Source: Secundilactobacillus hailunensis (lineage in GTDB: Bacteria; Bacillota; Bacilli; Lactobacillales; Lactobacillaceae). From it: a stretch of DNA of 64,000 nt. Under the pieces are notes generated by a model that worked only from the letters and a program-made list of their open reading frames with translations, searched no databases and was not told where the DNA came from. The DNA is taken from the NCBI RefSeq assembly GCF_005405185.1, contig NZ_BJDO01000009.1:1-64000 (forward strand), given 5' to 3'. This document shows positions 39,355 to 48,220 of the stretch, in pieces. Position 1 is the stretch's first letter. Every line of letters starts with the position of its first letter. The position numbers were made by a program, and so were the translations under genes.

Positions 39355-40995
39355 ATGACATTTAAAAAGCTCTTGGTTGGTATCGGTAGTCTCGCGTTAG
39401 CCTTAACGCTTGCAGCTTGCGGTCAGTCCAAGTCGAGCAGTACACAGCAGATGGCTGACAAGCAAGACCTTAATCTGAGTACGACTGATACCATTTCCAC
39501 ACTGGATAATTCGGCAGCTTCTGAATCAGTGAGTTTAACTGCCCTATATTCGACTAATGAAGGGTTATACCGGCTGGGGAAGAATTCTAAAGTTGAAAAC
39601 GCTCTGGCTACTAAGACTAACGTTTCAAATGACGGCTTAACTTACACGTTTAATCTGCGTAAAAACGACAAATGGAGTAATGGTAAACCCGTTACTGCTC
39701 AGGATTTCGTCTATTCTTGGCGCCGGACAGCTGACCCGAAAACGGCGGCCAACTACGCTTATCTCTTCGCGGGGATCAAGAACTTTAGTGCGATTCAAAA
39801 GGGGCGGATGAGTCCCAATACGTTAGGTATTGCAGCGCCAAGTAAGGATAAGCTGGTGGTTACGTTAGATCGGCCAGTACCATACTTTAAGCTGTTACTG
39901 GCCTTTCCGACCTTCTTTCCAGAACAGCAGTCAGCGGTTGAAAAGTATGGTAAACAGTATGGTAACAACAGTCAGGACGTTTCAAACAACGGGCCGTTTA
40001 AGGTTGCTGGCTGGAACGGGACGAACAATACTTGGCAATTAAAGAAGAATCCGAATTACTGGGATAAAAAACACGTTCACTTGAGTGCTATCAATTTCCA
40101 AGTGGTTAAGAGTCCCAGCACCGGCTTGAACTTATATAATCAAAATAAACTTGATGTGACGCCGTTAACCGGGACCCAAGTTGCTAATTACCAGAAGAAC
40201 AAGGGCTTCAGCAAATTTGAAGGTGGCTCAATGATGTATCTGCAGCTGAATGAAAAGCGGGATAAGGCATTGAGAAACGTTAAGATTCGCCAGGCACTGT
40301 CTCAGATCGTCAATAAGCAAGCTTTAGCAAATAACGTATTACGTGATGGTTCTACGGCGCCAAAGGGGTTTGTTTCAACGAACCTTAGCAGAAACCCGAA
40401 GACTAAGGCGGATTTTGCGACTGATGCTTACGTGAAGTCTGGGGTAACCTATGATCCAAGTAACGCCAAGAAGCTTTGGGCACAAGGCATGAAAGAAGTC
40501 GGTCAAAAGAAGCTGACGCTGACCTTGCTGAGTGATGATACGGATCAGGCCAAGACCACGACGCAGTATCTGCAAGATCAATTCACCAAGCTGCCCGGCC
40601 TGTCAGTTAACATTGATAACGTGCCGTACAAGAACCGCTTGGCCCGGTCCTCTAACGGGAACTTTGATCTCGTGGTTTCACAGTGGGGTGCCGACTTTGC
40701 TGACCCAATCAACTTCTTGAGTTTGCAGGAAACCAAGAACCCAACGAACAACGGAAAATGGTCCAATGCGGAATTTGATAAATTGACGAACGCTTCTCAG
40801 ACAACGGATGCCAATAATCAACAGAAACGGTATGAAGATCTGGTTGCTGCCGAAAAGGTCCTGATGAAGGATCAAGGGGTCATTCCACTGTATCAGCCAT
40901 CCACGACTGAGCTATGGCGGCCAAACGTTCATGGTTACGTCTGGAATCCAGCGGGGATGAGCCGCGGTTATAAGGATATTTATTTAACGAAGTAA
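39355..40995 (+). CDS. oppA: Oligopeptide-binding lipoprotein (OppA family)
   Basis: Substrate-binding protein of a peptide ABC transporter, 546 aa, anchored outside the membrane by lipid. The signal peptide ends in the lipobox LAAC with lipidated C22. SBP_bac_5 features such as DGLTYTFNLRKNDKWSNGKPV and NNGPFKVAGWN are visible. No permease or ATPase gene lies nearby, so it is an orphan receptor that probably serves an Opp system elsewhere. ATG follows GGAGAGTAGG. A good terminator follows. Confidence 0.93.
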   Translation: MTFKKLLVGIGSLALALTLAACGQSKSSSTQQMADKQDLNLSTTDTISTLDNSAASESVSLTALYSTNEGLYRLGKNSKVENALATKTNVSNDGLTYTFNLRKNDKWSNGKPVTAQDFVYSWRRTADPKTAANYAYLFAGIKNFSAIQKGRMSPNTLGIAAPSKDKLVVTLDRPVPYFKLLLAFPTFFPEQQSAVEKYGKQYGNNSQDVSNNGPFKVAGWNGTNNTWQLKKNPNYWDKKHVHLSAINFQVVKSPSTGLNLYNQNKLDVTPLTGTQVANYQKNKGFSKFEGGSMMYLQLNEKRDKALRNVKIRQALSQIVNKQALANNVLRDGSTAPKGFVSTNLSRNPKTKADFATDAYVKSGVTYDPSNAKKLWAQGMKEVGQKKLTLTLLSDDTDQAKTTTQYLQDQFTKLPGLSVNIDNVPYKNRLARSSNGNFDLVVSQWGADFADPINFLSLQETKNPTNNGKWSNAEFDKLTNASQTTDANNQQKRYEDLVAAEKVLMKDQGVIPLYQPSTTELWRPNVHGYVWNPAGMSRGYKDIYLTK

Positions 40996-41013
40996 ACCTT
41001 ACAGATATGAGTT

Positions 41014-41058
41014 AAAAAGCTTAACTAGCAGTCGTTTTGGCTGATGGTTAAGCTTTTT
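41014..41058 (+). terminator. Terminator after oppA
   Basis: AAAAAGCTTAAC (41014-41025) pairs perfectly with GTTAAGCTTTTT (41047-41058) across a 21-nt loop. Confidence 0.88.
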
Positions 41059-41185
41059 GTATTCCTTAACTGATTTCAGCAGTATTTCAAACCGCGACTA
41101 AAAGTTACGGCTTACAAAGCCACTTACTTATTCAACTAGAGATTTTCAATAATACGTGAAAGAAATATCAGTTACGAGAATTTGT

Positions 41186-41214
41186 TTGAAATTTTCAATG
41201 AAACATGGTATACC
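41186..41214 (+). promoter_or_regulatory. Predicted promoter of murQ
   Basis: TTGAAA (-35) and TATACC (-10) stand 17 bp apart, and a TG pair lies just before the -10. The transcript would start near 41221. The cre site lies right after that start, a position where CcpA blocks transcription. Confidence 0.6.
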
Positions 41215-41228
41215 TGAGTTATGGTAAT

Positions 41229-41242
41229 TGAAAGCGATAACA
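41229..41242 (+). promoter_or_regulatory. cre site (CcpA) upstream of murQ
   Basis: TGAAAGCGATAACA fits the catabolite-response consensus TGWAANCGNTNWCA at every position. Its place about 8-22 nt after the predicted transcript start predicts repression of murQ while preferred sugars are present. Confidence 0.8.
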
Positions 41243-41296
41243 ATTTAAAATAACCTTTTTCAAATCAAGGTTAGGTGATGAAAGTAGGGCTTTGAC

Positions 41297-42202
41297 ATGA
41301 ACTTTGAAGATTTATTAACTGAGCAGCGTAATCGGCATTCCACCCACATTGATCAAGTTGATACGGCAGATATGGTTGAAATTATTAACCGTGAGGACCA
41401 GCGAGTGGGTCGGTCAGTTCAAAAACAGTTGCCACAGATTGCAGACGCCATTAATTTGGCGACGACCCGTTTTGATGCTGGTGGCCGGTTGATCTACATT
41501 GGTGCCGGGACTTCTGGCCGGTTAGGGGTTCTTGATGCAACGGAATTACGGCCAACTTACGGGCTGGAAGAATCCCAGACTTTTGGAATTATCGCTGGTG
41601 GTCCAGATGCCATGTTCCACACCCTAGAAGGGGTAGAAGATTCAACCGAAGCAGCTGAAAATGACTTGAAAAAGGTCACGCTAAATAAGAAGGATATTGT
41701 GATCGGAATCGCCGCCAGTGGTGCCACACCTTATACCGTGGCGGCCCTGCATTATGCCAAACAGGTCGGTGCGTTAGCCATTGCCGTGGCCTGCGTGACT
41801 GACAGCCCATTGGAACATAACGCCGACGTGGCAATCTGTCCGATCGTAGGGCCGGAAGTGATCACCGGGGCCACGTTGATGAAGGCCGGGACCTCGCAAA
41901 AAATGGTCTTAAACATGGTCTCTAGCGGCATCATGATCCGTTCGGGTAAAGTCTATCAAAACCTGATGATCAACGTGGTACCAACTAACGCCAAGACTAA
42001 ACGGCGGGCAAAGCGCATCATTGCTGCTGCTACGCAAACGTCTACTCTGGCTGCCGAAAGAGCGTTGGACCGTGCGGATAATAACGTGCCGTTAGCCATT
42101 CTGCTGATTGAAACCAAGGGGACGATTGCTGAAGCCAAGGCGTTATTGAAACAGGCTGGCGGGCGCGTCAGCGATGCGGTCAAGCTCAGTTTAAAATCCT
42201 AA
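41297..42202 (+). CDS. murQ: N-acetylmuramic acid 6-phosphate etherase
   Basis: SIS-domain lyase of 301 aa that splits the lactyl ether of MurNAc 6-phosphate to GlcNAc 6-phosphate and D-lactate, a step in cell-wall sugar recycling. Conserved stretches: LTEQRNRHSTHIDQ at the start, YIGAGTSGRLGVLDA, the active-site Glu in LEGVEDS and IGIAASGATPYTV. No murP transporter gene is beside it, so its substrate must come from a PTS encoded elsewhere. A perfect cre site suggests catabolite repression. Confidence 0.95.
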   Translation: MNFEDLLTEQRNRHSTHIDQVDTADMVEIINREDQRVGRSVQKQLPQIADAINLATTRFDAGGRLIYIGAGTSGRLGVLDATELRPTYGLEESQTFGIIAGGPDAMFHTLEGVEDSTEAAENDLKKVTLNKKDIVIGIAASGATPYTVAALHYAKQVGALAIAVACVTDSPLEHNADVAICPIVGPEVITGATLMKAGTSQKMVLNMVSSGIMIRSGKVYQNLMINVVPTNAKTKRRAKRIIAAATQTSTLAAERALDRADNNVPLAILLIETKGTIAEAKALLKQAGGRVSDAVKLSLKS

Positions 42203-42245
42203 TGAAAATCTGACTGATTGGCTGCAGATTCACATGGTTTTCCCC

Positions 42246-42274
42246 TTGACCGAGTGTCATTCTCCTTTTAAAAT
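42246..42274 (+). promoter_or_regulatory. Predicted promoter of the aldo/keto reductase gene
   Basis: TTGACC (-35) and TAAAAT (-10) are spaced exactly 17 bp. The transcript would start near 42281, giving a leader of about 33 nt. An inverted repeat overlaps this promoter. Confidence 0.65.
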
Positions 42275-42306
42275 TGATATGTACCAATTTATAAGAGAAG
42301 GAGAAT
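42259..42306 (+). repeat. Inverted repeat spanning promoter and ribosome site
   Basis: ATTCTCCTT (42259-42267) is the exact complement of AAGGAGAAT (42298-42306). Inside it, AATTG and CAATT around an 8-nt centre (42272-42289, approximately) form a second palindrome. The left arm lies in the promoter spacer and the right arm is the Shine-Dalgarno. It may be an operator for an unknown regulator. mRNA hairpin control would require a more upstream start. Confidence 0.55.
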
Positions 42307-42313
42307 CATTCAT

Positions 42314-43306
42314 ATGTATGCAGCGGATGAAAATCGTTACGATGGCCGGATGCCCGTTCGTCGTGCCGGCAACAAGGGTCTGCAGTTACCTGCAGTGTCC
42401 TTTGGAATGTGGCACAGCTTCGGGGACGATGCCAACTATTCTGACAGTGAAAAGGTTATTTTAAAAGCATTTGATAGCGGTATTTTTAGTTTTGACCTGG
42501 CCTATAATTATGGCCCAGGATCAGGTGCAGCTGAACGGCTCTTTGGTCAAGTTTACCAGGCTAATTTGAAGCCGTACCGTGATGAACTGGTCATTACGAC
42601 TAAGGCCGGCTACCATATGTGGCCGGGGCCTTACGGTGAAATGAGTTCCCGTAAGACGCTGATCAACGCACTTGATAGCAGCTTGAAACGGATGGGGCTG
42701 GACTATGTTGATATCTATTACAGTCATCGTCCAGATCCAAACACTGATCCAGCTGAAACGGCGGAAGCTTTGGACAGTCTAGTTCGGGCGGGTAAGGCAT
42801 TATATGTTGGGATCTCTAACTATAATGATGCACAAACTAAGGCTATTATGAAGACCTTCAAAGAATTGCACACGCCGTTTGTGGTCAATCAGTTATCTTA
42901 TAACATGTTAAACCGTGAAGTTGAAGACGACGGTGTGCTGGATACGTTGAAGGAAAATAACCTCGGGATGGTCGCCTATGGTCCCTTAGCTGAAGGATTG
43001 CTGACGAATCAATATCTAGGTGGCATTCCAGAAGATTTTCAGATTCATTGGAGCAGTACTGAGGTCATGGATCAAGGTCGTGCTAAAGTCACTGCCAAGT
43101 TAAACCAGTTAAACGAAATGGCAAAGAATCGTGATCAGACTTTGGCTCAAATGTCCTTAGCCTGGTTATTAAAGGATCCCGTGGTTGTTAGTGTGGTTAC
43201 GGGAGCTTCAAAGGTGTCTCATTTGGAAGACAATTTGAAAGCCGTTCAAAATATTCGTTTCTCCGCTGATGAATTAACCAAGATCGATTCAATTATTAAA
43301 GGCTAA
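42314..43306 (+). CDS. Aldo/keto reductase (YghZ-like)
   Basis: NADPH-dependent oxidoreductase of 330 aa with a TIM barrel. The tetrad is visible: Asp and Tyr in FDLAYNYGPG, Lys in TTKAGYHMWPGPYG, and His in IYYSHRPDP. The MWPGPYGEMSSRK stretch is typical of the L-glyceraldehyde 3-phosphate reductase/YghZ group, which detoxifies aldehydes such as methylglyoxal. The exact substrate is inferred. GAAGGAGAA precedes ATG. The gene stands alone between murQ and a lacI-type gene. Confidence 0.9.
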   Translation: MYAADENRYDGRMPVRRAGNKGLQLPAVSFGMWHSFGDDANYSDSEKVILKAFDSGIFSFDLAYNYGPGSGAAERLFGQVYQANLKPYRDELVITTKAGYHMWPGPYGEMSSRKTLINALDSSLKRMGLDYVDIYYSHRPDPNTDPAETAEALDSLVRAGKALYVGISNYNDAQTKAIMKTFKELHTPFVVNQLSYNMLNREVEDDGVLDTLKENNLGMVAYGPLAEGLLTNQYLGGIPEDFQIHWSSTEVMDQGRAKVTAKLNQLNEMAKNRDQTLAQMSLAWLLKDPVVVSVVTGASKVSHLEDNLKAVQNIRFSADELTKIDSIIKG

Positions 43307-43319
43307 TTAAAGTGGATTA

Positions 43320-43348
43320 CCCCCATTTTTGCATCGGCGAAATGGGGG
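43320..43348 (+). terminator. Terminator after the aldo/keto reductase gene
   Basis: CCCCCATTT (43320-43328) pairs with AAATGGGGG (43340-43348). The tail ATTTATT is poor in T, so it may be inefficient and allow read-through into the regulator. Confidence 0.65.
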
Positions 43349-43414
43349 ATTTATTACATAGTTTAATCATGGGCGACCGTTTTCAAACAAGCGGGTTGCA
43401 GTAAGGAGCGTATT

Positions 43415-44434
43415 GTGGCACAAAAAGTGACGATTCGAAATCTAGCTGAAGCTGCTGGTGTATCGGTAACCACGGTTTCACAGATCCTCAATGGTAAGGG
43501 TGATCGGTTCAGCAGTGATACTCGTGCGCGGGTACTTAAATTACAAAAACAACTAGGGTACGTGCCGGATTTTAACGCCCGCAATTTAATTATGGGATCC
43601 ACTCAAACCATTGGGGTGCTTGTGCCTAACTTAGCTAACCCGTTTTTTAGTATGTTTATTAAGGGGATTCAGCAGGCCGCTCAGTCGAACCACTTTGTTC
43701 CCATTATTTTTGACGCTAATCAGAACCAGGAACTGCAGAGTATGTACCTTGAGGAATTGATCAAACGGGCAGCAAATGGGCTGATCATTGCCAGTGCCAC
43801 GTTGGATGCCAACGACATTGATCGCATTTTGACTCGCAATGGGATTCCCTATCTACTGTTTGATCAAAACGATGCGCAGATTGGGGACCGGGTCTGGGTC
43901 GATGATTATAAGGGCGGCCAAATGGCGGCTAACTATTTATTGTCGCAGGGTCACCGTAGAATTGCCTTGCTGGCAGGAGAAACCATTACTCATAATATTC
44001 AGCAGCGAATCAGTGGTTTTCGGGCCGGGATGGCTAAGTACCGGGCAACACTGCCGGATGAGATGGTGGTTCAGACGTCGATGACGAAGTTAGGGGGCTA
44101 TCAAGCCACGGCTGAGTTGCTGGCGAAAAAGCCCACCGCGGTCTTTTGTATTAATGATGAAATGGCGATTGGTCTTTATCGCGGGCTTTCTGAACGGGGA
44201 TTAAAGGTACCTGATGATTTGTCTGTGGTGGGTTACGATGATATTGATTTGGCTAATTTTATCACACCTAAGCTGACGTCGATTCACCAGCCGGCATTTG
44301 AAATGGGGCAGGTCGCTACTAAACTGCTGATCGAACGGCTGAATAATCCCCGGTTGGCTCATCAAGATAAACAGTTACCGTTAGAACTAGTGACCCGGGA
44401 CAGTGTCAAATTAATTGCTGATGATATACAGTAA
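43415..44434 (+). CDS. LacI/GalR-family transcriptional regulator
   Basis: Repressor of 339 aa. The helix-turn-helix IRNLAEAAGVSVTTVSQILN occupies residues 7-26, with the hinge helix around 50-58. A periplasmic-binding-like effector domain follows, starting at TIGVLVPNLANPFFSMFI. The effector cannot be read from sequence, though the VDDYKGGQMAANYLL stretch recalls sugar-responsive RbsR/ScrR types. The start is GTG with AAGGAG upstream. A LacI-type operator overlaps the arcA promoter just downstream, so arc genes are a possible target. Confidence 0.9.
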   Translation: MAQKVTIRNLAEAAGVSVTTVSQILNGKGDRFSSDTRARVLKLQKQLGYVPDFNARNLIMGSTQTIGVLVPNLANPFFSMFIKGIQQAAQSNHFVPIIFDANQNQELQSMYLEELIKRAANGLIIASATLDANDIDRILTRNGIPYLLFDQNDAQIGDRVWVDDYKGGQMAANYLLSQGHRRIALLAGETITHNIQQRISGFRAGMAKYRATLPDEMVVQTSMTKLGGYQATAELLAKKPTAVFCINDEMAIGLYRGLSERGLKVPDDLSVVGYDDIDLANFITPKLTSIHQPAFEMGQVATKLLIERLNNPRLAHQDKQLPLELVTRDSVKLIADDIQ

Positions 44435-44529
44435 AAATGTGAAACAAATATGAATTAATAGTGATTAAAGTGCGAATATCCCTATGAATAGGGGATGAAA
44501 TATATTTAACGAAATTTTAATAATCTAAT

Positions 44530-44598
44530 AATATGCAAAAGTACGTGTATATTTAAGCTGATGAAGCTCAAATAACCAGTATTTTTGCATATTTTTTT
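44530..44598 (+). terminator. Long two-tier hairpin, likely terminator of the lacI-type gene
   Basis: AATATGCAAAAGTAC (44530-44544) pairs with GTATTTTTGCATATT (44579-44593), 15 positions with one G-T, followed by more T. Inside, ATTTAAGCT (44551-44559) and AGCTCAAAT (44565-44573) form a second stem. It is A/T-rich for a terminator but has the T-tail. It lies in the 287-bp gap before arcA. Confidence 0.6.
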
Positions 44599-44660
44599 GG
44601 CAATAAGCATACGGACTTAAAAATGTGAAATCCTTGGCATTTTAACTGTGAAGGATTCGA

Positions 44661-44688
44661 TGAAACCGGTTCCAATTAACCGTATGAT
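44661..44688 (+). promoter_or_regulatory. LacI/CcpA-type operator over the arcA promoter
   Basis: TGAAACCGGTTCCA (44661-44674) is a near-perfect palindrome of the LacI-family type and fits the broader cre form TGNAANCGNTNNCA. The -10 is TATGAT (44683-44688), so the operator covers the -35 region. TGTGA half-sites at 44438, 44624 and 44647 could relate to the Crp/Fnr-type ArcR. Binding by CcpA or by the adjacent LacI-type protein would repress arcABC. Confidence 0.6.
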
Positions 44689-44721
44689 TAAGGTGTCTAA
44701 AAGAGATAGGAGGTAACTACC

Positions 44722-45957
44722 ATGACTAAACCAATTCACGTCACATCAGAAATCGGCAAACTTGACGTTGTTATGTTGAAACGCCCAGGTGCCGAGGTGG
44801 AAAACTTTACCCCTGAGATGATGCCAAGGCTTTTATTCGATGACATTCCTTACCTACCCATTGCGCAAAAAGAACACGATAATTTTGCTGACACATTAAG
44901 AGCGAACGGCGCTGAAGTATTATATTTAGAGAACTTAGTGGTGGAAGCGTTAGAGGCTGGCGGCTTAGCAGTCAAAACCGCTTTTCTGGACAAGATGTTA
45001 ACTGAATCTGGCTATGCAGCTGGCATTATTCATCGTGAATTAGAAGACTACCTATTAAATATGACAACGACTGAAATGGTGATCAAACTCATGGCAGGCG
45101 TACGGAAAAATGAATTAGATTTTGTACCGCGTGACCTCGTGAGTGCAGCTGAAGAACAGGATTATCCGTTCTACCTAGATCCAATGCCTAACCTGTATTT
45201 CACCCGTGACCCGGCTGCTTCGTTAGGCGACGGTCTCAGTATCAATCATATGACCTTCCCGGCAAGGCAGCGCGAATCCTTCTTTATGGAAACCATCATT
45301 AACTATCACCCACGGTTTGCTGATCAAGGCCTGCACGTTTGGCGGGATCGTGATCAGCCAGGACGGATCGAAGGTGGCGATGAATTAGTGCTTAGTGACA
45401 CCGTAATTGCCATTGGGGTGTCGGAACGGACTTCAGCTGGTGCTATTGAAGATATCGCTCGGCGGTTATTTGAAAGAAAGAGCGGGTTTGAAAAGGTACT
45501 GGCCATTCGGATCCCGCATAACCATGCCATGATGCACTTAGACACGGTATTTACGATGATCAACCACGACCAATTTACCGTTCACCCGGGGATCTTGGGT
45601 GAAGGCGGTCAAATCGATACGTGGACCATTACCGAAGATCAAGATGGCGACCTGCACGTTAACCACCATTCAGACCTCAAACAAGTGTTAAAAGACGTGC
45701 TAGGACTAGCTGAGATCGACCTCATTCCGACCGGTGGCGGTGACCCCCTGATTGCTGACCGGGAACAATGGAATGATGGGTCGAATACATTAGCGATTGC
45801 TCCGGGAGTTGTGGTAACCTATAATAGAAACTACGTATCAAATCAGGTACTCCGTGAACATGGACTGAAAGTTCTGGAAGTTCTGTCCAGTGAACTTTCA
45901 AGGGGACGTGGCGGCCCAAGATGCATGAGTATGCCGCTGGTACGGGAAGATCTATAA
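44722..45957 (+). CDS. arcA: Arginine deiminase
   Basis: Hydrolyses arginine to citrulline and ammonia, the first step of the ADI pathway that yields ATP and raises pH (411 aa). The catalytic Cys C401 is in [20 protein letters not shown] and HLDTVFTMI hold the conserved Glu, His and Asp, and [10 protein letters not shown] is an early signature. ATG has AGGAGG upstream. It heads arcA-arcB-arcC. Confidence 0.97.
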   Translation: MTKPIHVTSEIGKLDVVMLKRPGAEVENFTPEMMPRLLFDDIPYLPIAQKEHDNFADTLRANGAEVLYLENLVVEALEAGGLAVKTAFLDKMLTESGYAAGIIHRELEDYLLNMTTTEMVIKLMAGVRKNELDFVPRDLVSAAEEQDYPFYLDPMPNLYFTRDPAASLGDGLSINHMTFPARQRESFFMETIINYHPRFADQGLHVWRDRDQPGRIEGGDELVLSDTVIAIGVSERTSAGAIEDIARRLFERKSGFEKVLAIRIPHNHAMMHLDTVFTMINHDQFTVHPGILGEGGQIDTWTITEDQDGDLHVNHHSDLKQVLKDVLGLAEIDLIPTGGGDPLIADREQWNDGSNTLAIAPGVVVTYNRNYVSNQVLREHGLKVLEVLSSELSRGRGGPRCMSMPLVREDL

Positions 45958-45980
45958 TCTAACAAAAAGGAGCTATTATC

Positions 45981-47009
45981 ATGAAAGAATTTAAAAATAG
46001 CGTTTTTCAAGGACGGTCAGTGCTGGCCGAAAAAGATTTTAGTGCCGCTGAATTGAACTATTTGATTGATTTTGGACTGCATTTAAAGGCCCTTAAAAAG
46101 GCGGGCGTGCCGCATCATTACCTGGAAGGGAAGAACATCGCGTTACTGTTTGAAAAGAATTCGACCCGGACACGTTCAGCGTTTACCACTGCAGCAATCG
46201 ACCTTGGGGCGCATCCAGAATTCTTAGGCGCTAACGATATTCAGTTAGGTAAAAAGGAATCGGTTGAAGATACGGCCAAGGTGCTTGGCAGCATGTTTGA
46301 CGGCATCGAATTCCGGGGCTTTAGTCAAAAAGTCGTGGAACAGTTAGCCGAATTCTCCGGGGTACCGGTTTGGAACGGGTTAACGGACGAATGGCACCCA
46401 ACTCAAATGCTGGCTGACTTCATGACCGTGAAGGAAAACTTTGGTCATCTCAAGGGACTAACATTAACTTACATGGGTGATGGTCGTAACAACATGGCTA
46501 ATTCCCTATTAGTAACCGGTGCAATCTTAGGTGTCAACATCCACATCGTGGCGCCTAACGAATTACACCCAGCCCAAGAGATTCAAGACCTGGCCAACGG
46601 GTTTGCGAAGGACTCAGGCGCTAAATTACTGATCACGAATGACCTGGATGAAGGTCTGAAGGGTTCCAACATTGTTTACACCGACGTTTGGGTATCTATG
46701 GGTGAAAATAACTGGCAAGAACGGATCAATTTACTGAAACCTTACCAAGTCAACATGGCAGCTTTGAAGAAGACGGGCACCCCAGATGATCAATTGATCG
46801 TGATGCACTGTCTGCCGGCTTTCCATGATACCACTACTGATTACGGTAAAGAAATCCAGGAGAAGTACGGGTTAACTGAAATGGAAATTACGGACGAAGT
46901 TTTCCGCAGCAAATACGCCCGGCAGTTTGAAGAAGCTGAAAACCGGATGCATTCCATCAAAGCCATGATGGCAGCAACGTTAGGTGACTTATTTATTCCA
47001 AGAGTATAA
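45981..47009 (+). CDS. arcB: Ornithine carbamoyltransferase, catabolic
   Basis: Converts citrulline and phosphate to ornithine and carbamoyl phosphate in the ADI pathway (342 aa). The carbamoyl-phosphate site STRTRSAF, the [10 protein letters not shown] block and the ornithine-side HCLPAFHD are intact. The place between arcA and arcC marks it as the catabolic enzyme. AAAGGAG precedes ATG by 9 nt. Confidence 0.96.
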   Translation: MKEFKNSVFQGRSVLAEKDFSAAELNYLIDFGLHLKALKKAGVPHHYLEGKNIALLFEKNSTRTRSAFTTAAIDLGAHPEFLGANDIQLGKKESVEDTAKVLGSMFDGIEFRGFSQKVVEQLAEFSGVPVWNGLTDEWHPTQMLADFMTVKENFGHLKGLTLTYMGDGRNNMANSLLVTGAILGVNIHIVAPNELHPAQEIQDLANGFAKDSGAKLLITNDLDEGLKGSNIVYTDVWVSMGENNWQERINLLKPYQVNMAALKKTGTPDDQLIVMHCLPAFHDTTTDYGKEIQEKYGLTEMEITDEVFRSKYARQFEEAENRMHSIKAMMAATLGDLFIPRV

Positions 47010-47035
47010 GCTGATCAATCGATTTTAGGGGGCTT

Positions 47036-47073
47036 AGGCGAAACATTCAGTTGTTTTGCTCAGCGCCTTTTTT
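47036..47073 (+). terminator. Imperfect hairpin between arcB and arcC
   Basis: GCGAAACA (47038-47045) pairs with TGTTTTGC (47052-47059). Alternatively AGGCG pairs with CGCCT just before TTTTTT. The two folds exclude each other. It may be a leaky terminator that lowers arcC relative to arcAB, or an mRNA-processing stem. Confidence 0.5.
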
Positions 47074-47111
47074 ATTTTCAGCAGACACCTTGACAGAAAG
47101 GATGATTTCCC

Positions 47112-48077
47112 ATGACAGCACGAAAAATTGTGGTGGCACTCGGTGGCAACGCCATTTTAGCAAGTGATGCCAGTGCTCAAGCGCAACAGCGCGCGTTAAG
47201 AGAAACCGCTAAATACCTGGTTAAATTTATTCAGCAAGGCGATTCGCTGATTATTTCCCACGGTAATGGACCCCAGGTCGGTAATCTATTATTGCAGCAA
47301 GCCGCTGGCAACACACCGGATAATCCGGCAATGCCATTAGATACCGCAGTTGCCATGACCCAGGGCAGTATCGGCTACTGGCTGCAAAACGCCATGGCGG
47401 CCGAACTAGCTGATCTGGGAATCGAAATGGACGTGGCGACGGTGGTGACTCAGGTCGTGGTTGATGAAAATGACCCGGCTTTTGACACGCCAACGAAACC
47501 GATTGGGCCCTTTTATACCCAAAAAGAAGTGACTGATATTCAAAGTGCCAATCCTGAATTTCAATTTGTGGAAGATGCCGGCCGGGGCTATCGGCGGGTA
47601 GTGCCGTCACCGCGACCCATCGGTGTGGTGGAAGCTGGCGCCGTTAATCAGCTAGTCAACGCGGGAATTATCCCCATTGCAGCTGGTGGCGGTGGTGTCC
47701 CCGTTATCCGGCATGACCATGAACTGGTCGGCTGCGAAGCGGTGATCGATAAAGATTTCGCTTCAGAAAAATTAGCCGAACGGGTGGGTGCTGATCAGCT
47801 GATTATTTTAACCGCGGTGGATCACGTGTACGTGAACTTTAATACCCCAGAGCAGCAACAGCTGACAGCAGTTTCAGTCGATGATTTACAGCAGCACATT
47901 GCTGATGGCCAGTTCGCAGCTGGCAGCATGCTGCCGAAAGTGGAAGCGGCTATTGAATTTGTGACCCATCGCCCAGAAGGACAGGCGGTGATCACGTCAC
48001 TGACTAACCTGGGGCAGTTCATTGAAACGGGTTCCGGAACCGTTATCTCAGCCGTGAACGTGGAGACAAACGTTTAA
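47112..48077 (+). CDS. arcC: Carbamate kinase
   Basis: Makes ATP from carbamoyl phosphate and ADP, the energy step of the ADI pathway (321 aa). GGNAIL near the N-terminus, [15 protein letters not shown], and the VDKDFAS-like motif [17 protein letters not shown] are conserved. No arginine/ornithine antiporter gene (arcD) is present in the window. ATG follows GAAAGGATG. A strong terminator follows. Confidence 0.96.
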   Translation: MTARKIVVALGGNAILASDASAQAQQRALRETAKYLVKFIQQGDSLIISHGNGPQVGNLLLQQAAGNTPDNPAMPLDTAVAMTQGSIGYWLQNAMAAELADLGIEMDVATVVTQVVVDENDPAFDTPTKPIGPFYTQKEVTDIQSANPEFQFVEDAGRGYRRVVPSPRPIGVVEAGAVNQLVNAGIIPIAAGGGGVPVIRHDHELVGCEAVIDKDFASEKLAERVGADQLIILTAVDHVYVNFNTPEQQQLTAVSVDDLQQHIADGQFAAGSMLPKVEAAIEFVTHRPEGQAVITSLTNLGQFIETGSGTVISAVNVETNV

Positions 48078-48085
48078 GAGAATAT

Positions 48086-48130
48086 AATAGCCTCATGATC
48101 AGTTATTTGAATGATCATGAGGCTATTTTT
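48086..48130 (+). terminator. Terminator after arcC
   Basis: AATAGCCTCATGATCA (48086-48101) pairs perfectly with TGATCATGAGGCTATT (48112-48127), followed by T. Confidence 0.93.
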
Positions 48131-48162
48131 ATAAGGTTTTAATGCACAATTAATAGATGAAA

Positions 48163-48191
48163 CTTAAATTTAACCCCATTTGGCGTATAAT
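48163..48191 (+). promoter_or_regulatory. Predicted promoter of arcR
   Basis: A perfect -10 TATAAT (48186-48191) stands 17 bp after CTTAAA (48163-48168), 29 bp before the arcR start. It gives arcR expression independent of arcABC, which ends at a strong terminator. Confidence 0.6.
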
Positions 48192-48220
48192 ATAAGCCAG
48201 TTAAGAAAGGGGCCGGATCC

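Noticed and set aside
41065-41185. Small gene between oppA and murQ
   Set aside because: No frame of useful length with a ribosome site. The stretch is A/T-rich and holds only the promoter and cre site at its end.
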